Shown: one piece after another, positions 14,478 through 24,361 of the stretch
Position numbering within the stretch: position 1 is the stretch's first letter
Layout of the letters: each line of letters begins with the position of its first letter
DNA from: Ancistrus triradiatus
Lineage: Eukaryota > Chordata > Actinopteri > Siluriformes > Loricariidae
Length of the DNA stretch: 64,000 bases
Assembly (NCBI GenBank): GCA_025084515.1
Contig: JAJAGP010001497.1
Location: forward strand, 1 to 64,000
Direction of reading: 5' to 3'
Made by a program: the position numbers and the translations under genes
Notes under the pieces: generated by a model
What the model saw: only the letters and a program-made list of their open reading frames with translations
Databases searched by the model: none
Told to the model about the DNA's origin: nothing

Positions 14478-14745
14478 ATTGAGGAAATGTTCCTACCTGA
14501 GCAGTTAGTGCCGCCTAGCTCCATACCTGAGCACGCTGTACCCTTTCGCTCCATACCTGAGTATGTTAGCTCCATAACAGAGCTCGTTAACTCTGTATCT
14601 GAGCAGTTAGCGCCACCCAGCTCTGTACCCGAGCTCGCCATACCCTTTAGCTCCTTACCTGAGCACTTAGCACCGCCCAGTTCCGTATTTGAGCTCGCCG
14701 CACCTTTTGGATCCGTACCTGAGAAGTTCACCCCCTTAGGGCTTG
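14478..14745 (+). repeat. Coding-type repeat array, 30-bp and 21-bp units (copy 1)
   Basis: This is a tandem array beginning CCTGAGCAGTTAGTGCCGCC. Units of 30, 30, 21 and 21 bp follow each other, then mostly 30-bp units. It lies in one open frame (14370-14750) that gives peptides of the type PEQLAPPSSV, PEHAVPFSSI, PEYVSSI and TELVNSV. All unit lengths are multiples of three. The host protein is not recognised. Confidence 0.8.
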
Positions 14746-15149
14746 CTTGAGCAGGGTGACGTCAGCCCCCCTCCCTTCGCTCTCCCTCTACCATGAGCCT
14801 GAGCTTCTGTGTGTGTTTGGGCTAGATTGTCTCCGCCACACACAGAAGCTTGTTTTTGTTGATTAATTTTTCACTTGTCCTCAGTGGTCTTGTGGTGCAT
14901 TCAGTTTACTCAATTTCTACTGACACATCCATCCAGGGTTCAATCCCCAGCCAATGAGGTTGCTTTCTTAGATGTTTTGTCTAATTTTTTGGTGAACTAT
15001 GGTTTCTTTTATTTATTTATATTTTGGTTCACCTTTTCCATCTGAAGCTAACTGCAGTTGGGTTCTAAAATAAACCTTTTTTTTTGTTTTCGCAGTTCGC
15101 CAGTTTTTGATATAGCAAACTCTAACAAGATTGTTTTTTTTAAATCAGT

Positions 15150-16110
15150 GGTTTAATAAGAGCACACAAAGTGTTTGTGCACATAACCAAAGGTAAGGGA
15201 TGAATTTAAAATAACTAACAGTGGCTCCATAATACTAGGTATCACTATTTGAGTAAACGTGTAGGAATTGGATCTCGTTGATGACTTAGACGAGCTGATC
15301 AGTGCGGATAGTTCAGTATTAGTAATTGGAGTAAAAGATTCTAGACTTGATTTACAGCTCATTAAACAGATGTCTTCACTAACGCTGCATCTGGAAGGAT
15401 GCTGAATAGTTTGGTGATGTGAAGAGCATCGAGTTTTATGCCAAATCTTATCATTAAAGAAACTCATGAAATCATTACTGTTAAAATTAAGCAGAACGGG
15501 AGAATCACTTTCTGTGTGTTTTGTAGTTAATCTGGAGACTGTATTAAAGATAAATCAAGGGTTATTCTTATTTTCCTCTATGATTGAGGAAAAATATGCA
15601 TCTTTAGCGTTAGTAAGGGCATGCTTATACTCTGCCATGCTGTCCCTCCAAGCAATCTTAAATACCTCCAATTTACTATGTTGCCACTAGCGTTCTAGGC
15701 ACCGGGTTGTTTGCTTTAAGGTATGGGTGTGGTCATTATACCATGGTACTAGCCTTTATTCCCTAATGCGTTTGACCCTAGCAGGAGCAATCATATCCAA
15801 GGTTGAGCAAAACACACATTGTAATTGGTCATTTACAACTCAAGATGATTGATCTCCGTAGGTGTATTAAATTTTAAGTCTGGTAGGTTTTAAATAAACG
15901 CAGCTGGAGTAGCAGATGTGATAGTGCGCTTGGTGTGATAACGAGGCAGACGGATGTTATTTATTAAAGATAGCTCAAATACTAAAAGATAGTAATCTGA
16001 AATCAAATCACTTTGTGGGAAAACATCAAGGTTATCTATATTGATACCAAATGTTAATATTAGATCTAAAGTAGGATTACAGCGGTGGGTTGGCCCCATC
16101 ACATTCTGAG
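15150..16110 (-). pseudogene. LINE ORF2 fragments: endonuclease C-terminus and start of reverse transcriptase
   Basis: The minus strand at 15890-16102 reads GPTHRCNPTLDLILTFGINI and then SDYYLLVFEL, like the end of a LINE apurinic endonuclease domain (DH/YxLxxF motif). The minus strand at 15153-15467 reads FFNDKI..., SFTPITNTELSALISSSKSS and NSSLTFGYVHKHF, matching the linker and the first reverse-transcriptase block of L2/Rex-type LINEs. Stop codons and frameshifts interrupt it, and the rest of the reverse transcriptase is missing. Confidence 0.7.
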
Positions 16111-16154
16111 ATGATCACATATGCCTCGTTTCCGTATGAGTGTTGTGGGTGCTC

Positions 16155-16320
16155 TGTCTGTCCACAATAGTGTCATGTATGCCATGCTATGCTATGCTAT
16201 GCTATGCCAAGTTGCAGTGTTATGCTACGCTAAGCTAAGCTAGCCACGCCATGTTTAGTCCTGTCAAGCCACGCCATGCCACGCCACACCACGCCAAGCC
16301 CAGCCGGTAGAAACTCTTGT
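16155..16320 (+). repeat. Short tandem motifs ATGCT and CCACGCC
   Basis: GCTATGCTATGCTATGCTAT is followed by degenerate GCTAAGCTAAGCTAG and then by CCACGCCATGCCACGCCAC. It precedes the proline/serine-rich open frame and could belong to a retroelement leader or LTR, which I cannot prove. Confidence 0.6.
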
Positions 16321-16432
16321 TTTCGTTTGTGTTGTACGGCCATCATAAGAAAAACTTTTGGTTGTGACTCAGTCACTCTAGACCTCCTTGTTTATGGCCG
16401 TTTGGACTTAAGCCGGGTCCGTTAGCCTAGCC

Positions 16433-17257
16433 ATGGCTAGCTTTGGTTTATTTTGGTTTCATTCAGCCACCGAGCCAGATTTGCTTTCCCTTGTTTTCGG
16501 TAGTGGCCATATTTATTTGTTGTATTCAACTGGAACCTGCGACCTCGTCTGCCTCTGTACCTGGCCCTGTAACAGAATGCTACCGCCAAACAAGCAGACG
16601 ATGGGTTCCAGCCTCCTCCGCAGCGCCCAGCCCACGGGTTGTCTGGCATCAGGACCAGGCCTGTCCAGGGCGTGCCTCTTCCAGAGACCTTCCAGAGCAC
16701 ACCCTCCCCTACCGGTAAAGTCTCAAAGGCCGCTTCGCCTGCCGAGGACGCTCTGCGTGCCACCTCACTCGCCAGGGCCATCTTGCATGCCACTTCGGTC
16801 AGCGAGGACATCCTTCACGGCATGTTGCCCGTCACCGAGAATGTCACAAGCAGCACTTGTCAAGCAAGCACCCACCGGGGACGTCCAGGGATCCGCGCTG
16901 CCCGCCGAGGATGCCCTGCATGCTGCGGGTATCATAAGCCTCACCCCACCTGCCGTGGAGGTTCCCAGTTCCATGTTCACCAGGGACTCTAAGGCCAATA
17001 AGGTATGTGAACCATCATCGCCTGTTAGCCCCACCTATGTACACGCTAGTCACTTTCTCAAGCTAGTCGCGCCACTTTACCCCGCTAATGAGCCGCTGGT
17101 AACTCGTATCTCTAGATCCGAGTTTTCCAGCCCCTTTTTCGAGCAGGTTGCACCCCCTAGCTCTATGATTGAGCCACTAGTGCCATGCATCTCAGTGCTC
17201 AAGCGCTACAGCTCTCATGGCTCGGTAGATGAGCTGTTATCACCGTGCAACCCGTGA
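16433..17257 (+). CDS. Unrecognised proline/serine-rich open frame, 274 codons
   Basis: No family is recognised. From about residue 85 the frame shows a 10-residue periodicity, for example SPAEDALRATS, LARAILHATS, VSEDILHGM. Later units resemble the PSSV-type repeats (EQVAPPSSMIEPLVPCIS). The frame stops at 17255, but homologous repeat-type sequence goes on past the stop, so this is probably a decayed piece of a longer reading frame. Nothing marks a promoter or splice site. It could come from a mobile element or from a captured low-complexity host exon. Confidence 0.3.
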   Translation: MASFGLFWFHSATEPDLLSLVFGSGHIYLLYSTGTCDLVCLCTWPCNRMLPPNKQTMGSSLLRSAQPTGCLASGPGLSRACLFQRPSRAHPPLPVKSQRPLRLPRTLCVPPHSPGPSCMPLRSARTSFTACCPSPRMSQAALVKQAPTGDVQGSALPAEDALHAAGIISLTPPAVEVPSSMFTRDSKANKVCEPSSPVSPTYVHASHFLKLVAPLYPANEPLVTRISRSEFSSPFFEQVAPPSSMIEPLVPCISVLKRYSSHGSVDELLSPCNP

Positions 17258-17479
17258 TCTGAGCCCGCGTGCCCCTTTCCAGGCCTGCCGTGCCTCTCAG
17301 ACTTGCAAATGAGCCACTAGCACCCCGCAATTCGGCATCAGAATCCACTAGCCCCTTTTCCGAGCCCGACTCGCGCTTTACAGGGCTTCTGAGTCTGTTA
17401 GCCCTGGTTTCAAATTCGCTAGCCCCATGACAGTGCCCACCATGCCTGGTAGCTCTGTGGATGAGCCGTTCACGCCTTG
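17202..17479 (+). repeat. Duplicated block, copy A (matches 19024-19301)
   Basis: The two copies share long stretches such as CTACAGCTCTCATGGCTCGG and CAATTCGGCATCAGAATCC at high identity. They end with the same ...TTCACRCCTTG. Copy A is followed by the 1.07-kb insert, copy B is not. Confidence 0.85.
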
Positions 17480-18553
17480 AATTGGATTGGATTTAATTTA
17501 TTGTCATTACACATGTACAAGTACAAGGCAACGAAATGATTTTTTAGAAGAAACAAGAAATAATTAACACATTGGGAAAGAAGGAGAACTCCTTCCAGCA
17601 CACAAGCACATGCACATAACATAAACACACAACTAGCCACTGGTTGGGGATAAGGGTATTGGGAAAAGTAACCAAAAACTTCAAGCAGCCATCCATGTGC
17701 GCAGCCATTACGGCGCGCCCTGCAGACCCGTCTCTCCGTCCTTGGGGAAGATAAGCTTAGAGTGGAGGCTTTTGATTAGGTAGGGACAAAATGTTCTTTT
17801 CAGTTCACATTCTTGCGCAGATAGAGTCTGTACAAAGTTCGCGATGATGTGGCTGTATACAGCTCTTGTTGCCCAGAATGAAAGTCAGAGGATGGGGGAG
17901 GGTAGGTCCTTAGCAACAGATCCACTGGAGGAATTTCTTATCAGCAAGGCCGTTGCTGATATGGGAAAGCCAAAACCAAAAACGACTTGTTTTTTTTTTT
18001 GACTGAGCTCTAAAATTTAACACTCAGAAGCAATGTATCTCTGCTGGTTAACCTCCTTCCGCAAATCCGTTAGTTTCTCCACGATGGATTCCATAGTGCG
18101 GTTAATGTACGCAGTCTGAGTTCCAACGGCTTTGCCCACCATTTCAATCAAATTGGGCAGTTTCTGGGGCCCTTTGACAACTGACCCAACGCCTAATCCG
18201 ATCAGCAGAAACCCCACGATCAAAGTTCCGAATAGATAAACATCCTCTATGTCCTCCAACGAAAGAGGTGCCAGGCACACGACTTTCCACTACCCCCACG
18301 GGTCCATCGAGTATCCTGCCATCTGTGCTCCGTCGGGGCATGCGGGTTCCCCCGAACCCGAACTTCTCGTTGAGAAGATGGTGTCAATAGCATTCAGAGA
18401 CCATTTAACCAATTCCATGGTTTGTTCTTTGCTGAGCTGTGCTACGGAGTAGAGTAGACGAGACGAGACGAGACAGATACAAAGAAGCCAAGCAGGAGAG
18501 ATAAGGGAGCGAGGAGCAGTGCGTCCGCCTTCCATGAGAGCTCAGAGGGAAAG
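17480..18553 (-). mobile_element. 1.07-kb insertion with LINE-like 3' tail and a small membrane-protein ORF
   Basis: Comparison with the uninterrupted copy at 19282-19315 (TTCACACCTTGGAGCACTG) shows that the block at 17480-18553 was inserted. Read on the minus strand it begins about 18 bases before an ATG. It ends in a tail with AATGACAATAAATTAAATCC, like the tails of fish retroposed elements. A CA-rich part lies at 17598-17640. No long poly(A), inverted repeats or target-site duplication can be made out. It may be a retroposed transcript or a short non-autonomous retroelement. Confidence 0.7.
18017..18535 (-). pseudogene. Small type I membrane-protein frame with one in-frame stop (about 172 codons)
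   Basis: A single frame runs from the ATG at 18535 to a TGA at 18017, interrupted only by a TAG at 18290-18292. The N-terminus has a signal-like hydrophobic segment (LISPAWLLCICLVSSRLLYS). The middle part has CPDG and DPWG. After the TAG comes a strong membrane helix (YLFGTLIVGFLLIGLGVG) and a tail (IEMVGKAVGTQTAYINRTME, then LTDLRKEVNQQRY) that could form a coiled coil. I do not recognise the family. One stop in an otherwise open 172-codon frame suggests that it coded until recently, or that the stop is a sequence error. Confidence 0.5.
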
Positions 18554-18614
18554 GCACTGCTCTCGAGCCGCTAGCGTCCTGTTATCCTGTTTCTGAGTCC
18601 GTGAGCCCCATTTT

Positions 18615-19020
18615 GGCTGCGTGATTGAGGAAATGTTCCTACCTGAGCAGTTATTGCTGCCTAGTTCCATACCTGAGCATGCAGCGCCCCTTAGCTCCGT
18701 ACCTAAGCATGTTAGCTCCATACCTGAGCAGTTAGCGCCACCCAGCTCTGTACCTGAGCACGCCGTACCCTTTAGCTCCATACCTGAGTATGTTAGCTCC
18801 ATAACATAGCTTGTTAACTCTGTACCTGAGCAGTTAGCGCCACCCAGCTCTGTACCTGAGCTCGCCGTACCCTTTAGCTCCATACCTGAATATGTTAGCT
18901 CCGTACTAGAACTCGTTAACTCTGTACCTGAGCAGTTAGTGCCATCCAACTCCATTCCTGAGCTTGCCGAGCCCTTTAGCTCCGTACCTGAGCACTTAGC
19001 ACCGCCCAGTTCTATCTCAG
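18615..19020 (+). repeat. Coding-type repeat array with 102-bp higher-order unit (copy 2)
   Basis: The array opens with GCTGCGTGATTGAGGAAATG, as copy 1 does. Two consecutive 102-bp blocks (30+30+21+21 bp) then follow, near 18727-18930, with partial blocks on both sides. Unit starts read CCTGAGCAGTTAGCGCCACC, CCTGAGCACGCCGTACCC, CCTGAGTATGTTAGCTCC. One unit has ACATAGC in place of a GAGC codon pair, which adds a stop. Confidence 0.85.
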
Positions 19021-19023
19021 TGT

Positions 19024-19301
19024 TCAAGCACTACAGCTCTCATGGCTCGGTAGATGATATCACCACGCAACCTGTGATCTGAGCCCACTTGCCCCTTTTC
19101 CAGGCCTGCCATGCCTCTCAGGCTTGCAAATGAGCCGCTTGCGCCCCGCAATTCGGCATCAGAATCCACTAGCCCCTTATCCGAGCCCAACTCACGCTTT
19201 ACCGGGCTTCTGAGTCTGTTAGCCCTGGTTTCGAATTCGCTAGCCCCATATCGGTGCCCACCACGCTTGGTAGCTCTGCAGATGAGCTGTTCACACCTTG
19301 G
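19024..19301 (+). repeat. Duplicated block, copy B (matches 17202-17479)
   Basis: This is the insert-free counterpart of copy A, about 92-95% identical by eye with one 3-5 base difference near 19050. It establishes the empty-site structure for the 1.07-kb insertion. Confidence 0.85.
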
Positions 19302-20690
19302 AGCACTGCGCTCGAGCCACTAGCGTCCTGCTATGCTGTTTCCGAGTCCGTTAGCCCTGTTTTGGAGTACGGTAGCCCCAAGTTGGTGCCCGTGTCCCAT
19401 TGCTCAGCACTTAGCCCCGTGTCTGGGCCTTTAGGACCACTTAGTCCCATGTCTGAGCCATCAGAGTCACTTAGTTCTGTGTTTGGATCAATAACACCCC
19501 ATACCCCAGTATCTGAGCATGTTTGCCCAGTAGTTGAGTACATGACCTCAAAGTTTCAGCAGGTTAGCCCTGTATTTGGTCCCACTAGCTCTGTGCCTGA
19601 GCTGCTAGCGCCCTGTAGCGCGATACCTGAGCCGGTTGGCTCCATCTCTAAGCTGTCTGTACCACCTAACCCAGTCCTTGCTCATGCCACGTCTGCTAGC
19701 TCAGTAGCCGAGCAGTTCATGCCCCATAGCTCAGTACATATGTAGCTGGCACCCTGTGGCTCTCTACCTGGGTTATTTGCACTAGATAACCCAGTATTGA
19801 AGCTGGTTAGCCTCATGGTCGGGCACTCTAGCTCCGCTCCTGGAGTAGTTGGTTTTGTGTCTGAGTTGTTGGCCTTGTGTAGCTCCATACTCGAGTGCGT
19901 CGTGTTTCCTAGCCTTATTCCCAGTGACGTTAGCCATTTTTCCGAGCGTGATGCACCCTTTAGCCCCGAGTCTATGCTAGTAGGGCCTCACGGTTCTGAG
20001 CTGGAGCCCGTTGACCCTGTTTGGTGGCTCCTGGTGCTCATTTGCTCGGTCACTCGGCCCTAAGCTCCCTGCAGCTCACTATATGAGCCTGTTTGGCCCC
20101 TCTCCAGCCCACTAGCATTGCCTAGCATTCCATTTCTGAACGCACCACGCTGGCTAGCCCCTGTTCCAAGCCTGTCGTTCCCCTTTACTCCACGCCTGAC
20201 CAAGTTTGCTCCATTGTTGAAACATCCCTGCCTTTAAGTCCTGTTTCAGAACGCACTGCACCGGTCAACCCGAGTTCTGCGCCCATTGCTCCTTGTAAGT
20301 CAGTTTCTGACTCAGTTGATAGCTCTGTCCTCAAGCTATTAGCGCCACCCAGCCCCGTATCGGAACCATCTGCACCGTTTAGTCCTGTCTCCATGCACCA
20401 CGCATCCATGAGCTGGGTCGACTGAGCCCTTTGCTTCGTTTTGCCCTGTAAATGCACCTGTTTGCTCCATTTCCGAGATGTTCACGCCGCCTAGCTCAGT
20501 TTTCGGGCACACCACACCCCTCAAGCCCTCTGGCAGTGTACCTGACCCTGCTTATACCATGTTTAAGTGCCAGGAAGTCGTTAGCTCTTCCCGCGAGGCC
20601 AGCCAGGAGGCCCTTTGTTCCCATGGGGCCTTCCCAGAGGTCCGGCGTCTAAGAGGGGCTTTTCCAGAGGTCCGCCATCCCAGTTCCTAA
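19254..20690 (+). repeat. Degenerate proline/serine-rich 30-bp repeat tract
   Basis: An open stretch at 19254-19745 (163 codons) and broken pieces after it carry peptides such as SPVSGPLGPLSPMSEPSESL, SSVPELLAPCSA and PVSEHVCPVVEY. They keep an approximately 10-residue rhythm without exact repeats. The tract ends near 20690 at repeated TTCCCAGAGGTCCGGCG-like units. No conserved domain is recognised. Confidence 0.5.
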
Positions 20691-20699
20691 GCGGGTGCC

Positions 20700-21188
20700 A
20701 AGATCCTAAAAATAAATAAATAAATAAACATTAAATAAAAAAGTAAAAAGTTAAAAAGTTAAAAAGTAGAATAACTGCTAACACCCCCCCCACACACACA
20801 ATTACCCATACATATACACGCAAATGCATCATTACAATCTAATCACACAATGTTATTTTAATTTATTTTTATTTGATTTTATTAGATCTATATCATTTAT
20901 AAAAATGTTATATTTTTTGCTTATTGGAAAACATTCATCAAATTATACTATAGTATTTTATTTGTGACATTTCTATATTAAGCTTTTACATTTGTTTTAG
21001 CTTTTTATATTTAGTAATATATTTTGTTTTGCTATTTTCATTTTTCTTATTGTTATTATTGTTCTTCTTCTTCTTCTTCTTGTTATTGATACTTGAATTA
21101 TTATCATTAATATAATAACATTTATTATTTTTGTTTTAATTTTATTTTAATGACAATTTATATATTTTTATTTTTATTAATGTTTCTA

Positions 21189-21232
<44 letters not shown>

Positions 21233-21420
21233 GTTGTTGTTGTTGTATTGTATTGTATTATTCTTTTTTATTATTGCTGTTAATATATTATTTCTTCTTA
21301 TTGTTACTATTTATATATTTGTTTTGTTTTTATTATTGTTATTCTTATTATTATGATTTTTTTATTATTATTACTATTATTATAAATATTTTTGTATTTT
21401 TATTTTATTTTTCATTGTGT
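20700..21420. repeat. AT-rich tract with (ATT)n microsatellite
   Basis: It holds AAATA runs at 20709-20760, (TTC)n at 21063-21080 and (ATT)n at 21190-21232, followed by TTG and TTA repeats. Leucine/isoleucine-rich open frames here are repeat artefacts. Confidence 0.9.
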
Positions 21421-22865
21421 TTTAACCTCGCTGTTTTCCAGTCTGGTGTCTATTCCCAAAGATGGCAGAGCAGGGCAGGGGGCGCCGTTACAGTCCTAAA
21501 TGATGATTATTCCCACATGCTGCCTGTAATCAAAAATGTGGAATTACTGTGTACGTGGCATCCTTGACAGGTATTAATCTAACAAAGATGTTTTTCTTAT
21601 ACAAGTTGTTATTCCTGAGTCCTGGTCACTCAAGGATGGTACCAGATGTTCGTAAATCGTAGCAGGGGACTACTCCCTCTTAGGACCATGTATAATTATG
21701 ATCTTTTGTCAATAAACTTTAGATAAGTAACGATACAACCCTGGTCTTGAGTCTTTCCTCTGATGTCGCTGCTTGTTTCCAGTTTGAAGTAAGTGAGGTA
21801 TATTCGATGCTTTTCCACCACATTACCCCTATCCTAGGCACGCTAAAGACTTCCTTGAGCATCAAGTTAAAATATTTAAATATAAATTTAAATAATTATT
21901 CTTAATCATTTTTTTAGAACTTTTACTAAATTAGATATGTTTTCTGCTTTTCTACTGGTATTCTTGAAGGTTTAATTATGTTGTGTGAGTTTTGAACTTT
22001 ATTAATAAATAGCATTAACAACTTACTGCAGAGCTGCCATACAAGAGGGGGCATTAGGGACAGTTCCATGTGCCTTTTATAAAACAGGTGTCCAGGTGAC
22101 CAGACCTGCCTGTCATGGAAACCGAAATCCCTCCTGGGATCCTGCTTATCTCCCCAAAATACCCTCAGCTATAACCAGTTAATACAACCAGTAAATACCC
22201 CTGCGTTACCACAGCTAACCTTACTAGCCCCAGATTTAAACTGTTAACACTTTAGTACCATCAGTAGCCCTGAACTTAACCCAAATAAACCAACAGTTAA
22301 TGTTTTATAGCCATAAATAAGCCCAATCTAAGAAATGTGTTTGAAACCGAGCCCACAGGAAGCCGTTTGTTTAGTGGGTTAAATCCTGGTGTATTTGGGT
22401 CAATTAAATGTTAGTTGTTAAAACCTTTTATATTTTGGGTAACAAATTGTGTTTAGTGCTGTAAAGTGTTAATTAGTAAGAGCAGGAGCACTGTATTTGG
22501 GGTAGATACATGATACTGGACTTGAGCTGAGGGATTTGGAGTAGAGAAGTGTGAATAAAGTGTTAGTCGCTTAAAGCTGGGTCATAAAGTGTTAACGGGT
22601 TAAATCTGAGCATGTTTCGAAGGGAAGTGTTAATTTGGTAATGCTTGGGGTATTTTGGGTAGCAGCAGAGGTGCCAGGAGGTATTTCTGGCTCCCTCACA
22701 AGTTATTCCCCCATCCTGAACCTCTAAAATGTAATGACTGGGATAATTTGGGGTGACAGAGGGATTATTTGGTTAGTTTGGGATCGTGTAAGATAGTGTG
22801 GTGCTAGGTGTGTTAGACTGACGCATACTTTTGTAAATAAATTGTCAAATGAGGGGTTGTGGAAG
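21420..22865. other. Upstream region of the first mss51 gene, no gene seen
   Basis: This is non-repetitive intergenic sequence. The part at 21420-21835 ends with features seen at LTR ends (CAATAAACTTTAG, then TTTCCTCTGATGTCGCTG), but no matching partner is visible. Confidence 0.35.
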
Positions 22866-22872
22866 AGGAGTA

Positions 22873-22956
22873 GGGTGGGGTGGGGTGAGGTGGGGCAGAG
22901 GGTGACATAAGGGCATACAAAGTTTGGATGGTGAGATCAGTGGAGGGTATAAGAAG
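22873..22956 (+). promoter_or_regulatory. mss51 copy 1 promoter: G-rich tract and TATA box
   Basis: GGGTGGGGTGGGGTGAGG followed by TGGGG at 22873-22895 is a four-run G-quadruplex candidate. About 50 bases downstream GGGTATAAGAAGG supplies a TATA box at 22948-22953, which places the start near 22978. Confidence 0.65.
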
Positions 22957-22977
22957 GCAGAGGAGTAACACAATCCC

Positions 22978-23080
22978 GCAGTACGACAGTTAACCTGGAG
23001 AAAGAGGCGACCATTTAAGGAGAGAGAGAGAGAGAGAGAGAGAGAGCAGGTGTGCTGGATGGTGTGAAGGAGGAAATTCG
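22978..23080 (+). other. Non-coding first exon of mss51 copy 1
   Basis: The exon is inferred from the TATA box position and a perfect donor (TTCG then GTAAGTTC) at 23081. It contains an (AG)n run. The next exon starts at 24352, ten bases before the ATG. Confidence 0.55.
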
Positions 23081-23731
23081 GTAAGTTCTGAATTTTATTT
23101 ATTTTTATTTATTATATACGTAATAACTTATTGAAGTAACAATTTGCAATCAGTGTGTGCGTGTGTGATTTCTTCTCTGTCATTCTGTTATTTCTTGTTT
23201 AAGTATTTAAATCAGCTTTATATAAGGAGCTTTATCATCATGACGCGTGGAAAACCACTACACTGGCCAAAGACATTACACTAATCATTCATAAACTTAT
23301 AACTAATAACATAAAATATAACTAATAACAAAAAAGGTTGAAAAATTACAGGTTTTTTTTTACTTTATCTCCAACAAAGGACATTCAATATGAAAGAAGT
23401 TCATTCTGCAGTAAGTAAATAACTAAAAAAATCAAGCTCTGGACAAAATTAATTCTGCTGAAGCTTTTATTATTAACTCGGCATGTCTTGTATCGAAGTT
23501 CGATTTCTATGCTGTTTGAGCAGAGCAGGTCATACGACACTTACACTGCAGAACAAAACAGCCCTCACTAAATAGTTTGCTATTTTGTTCTGAAAACTCA
23601 TAAATTTAGGACACAAAAGTCTTAATTCTCGCTTCTGTGTGTCTGAGGGGAAGCAGTTGCAGGTTTTATTGCAGTAGTAGTAAAATGAGTTATGCACTGT
23701 CTCTGGTTGCCACATAAATTGAGACCAAGAC

Positions 23732-23959
23732 ATGACCTTCTGTAAGAGGGTCAGAATGAATCCCGAAAAACAGCATCACACCGTCATTACCATTATTTCT
23801 TATCTCTTGATTCAGTTCCAGGGAGAGAATCTGATTTACCGGCTTCATGAACAGATCTGGGTTAGGGTAACCAAACTGATGCCCTCACATTATGGACATA
23901 TCCTCAGAAGATCTGCTTTAGAAGGAAAACGAGGAAGAGGAAGGTTAGAAACAAGATGA
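23732..23959 (+). pseudogene. Possible LINE reverse-transcriptase tail fragment
   Basis: The frame ends in MPSHYGHILRRSALEGKRGR then GRLETR. This resembles the GHxLRR...GKRGRGRPRxR tail of some LINE polyproteins. It lies in mss51 copy 1 intron 1. The call is weak because the segment is short. Confidence 0.35.
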
Positions 23960-24361
23960 AGGGTTAACCCATTAAAGAAATAATAAACTTACTATTATGG
24001 ATCCTGAAGATCATGGAGAAATTCAATGCACATCATTACTTGACAGAACTTCATAATAAAAATCAAACATGTATATTATTTTCTGTTCTCTGAGCTTATT
24101 GGCTTTTTAGCGAAACTCTCTAAGTTTGTTATAACTCATTCCGTGGTCAAAGTTCATCTATAGATTGAGGGATTTCCTTTTCATTTTGTCTGAAATTGAT
24201 GAATCCAGTAGGTTAAAGTGTCTACATACTTTTCATGCAGTGTTTATAGTTCTAAACAAATAACCGGAAATACAAACAGTGCACCTGCACAAATACTTCT
24301 TTAAGCATTATAAGGTCGTCCGTTCCCTTCTGTGTGTTTGCTCTGCTTTAGTTTTGTCAAA

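Noticed and set aside
14450..14731. Antisense Gly/Thr/Ser-rich frames (TELGGANCSGTEL-type) at 14450 and 18542
   Set aside because: Because repeat units are multiples of three, both strands stay open. I kept the plus strand because unit edges and Pro-rich periodicity are clearer there, but direction is not proven.
17480..18553. Endogenous retroviral envelope as an explanation for the signal plus membrane-helix ORF
   Set aside because: The frame is too short, with no furin-like site, no fusion-peptide or CX6CC-type motif, and no gag, pol or LTRs around it.
21150..21567. Leucine/isoleucine-rich open frames
   Set aside because: They come from (ATT)n and TTG repeats and have no gene-like start or context.
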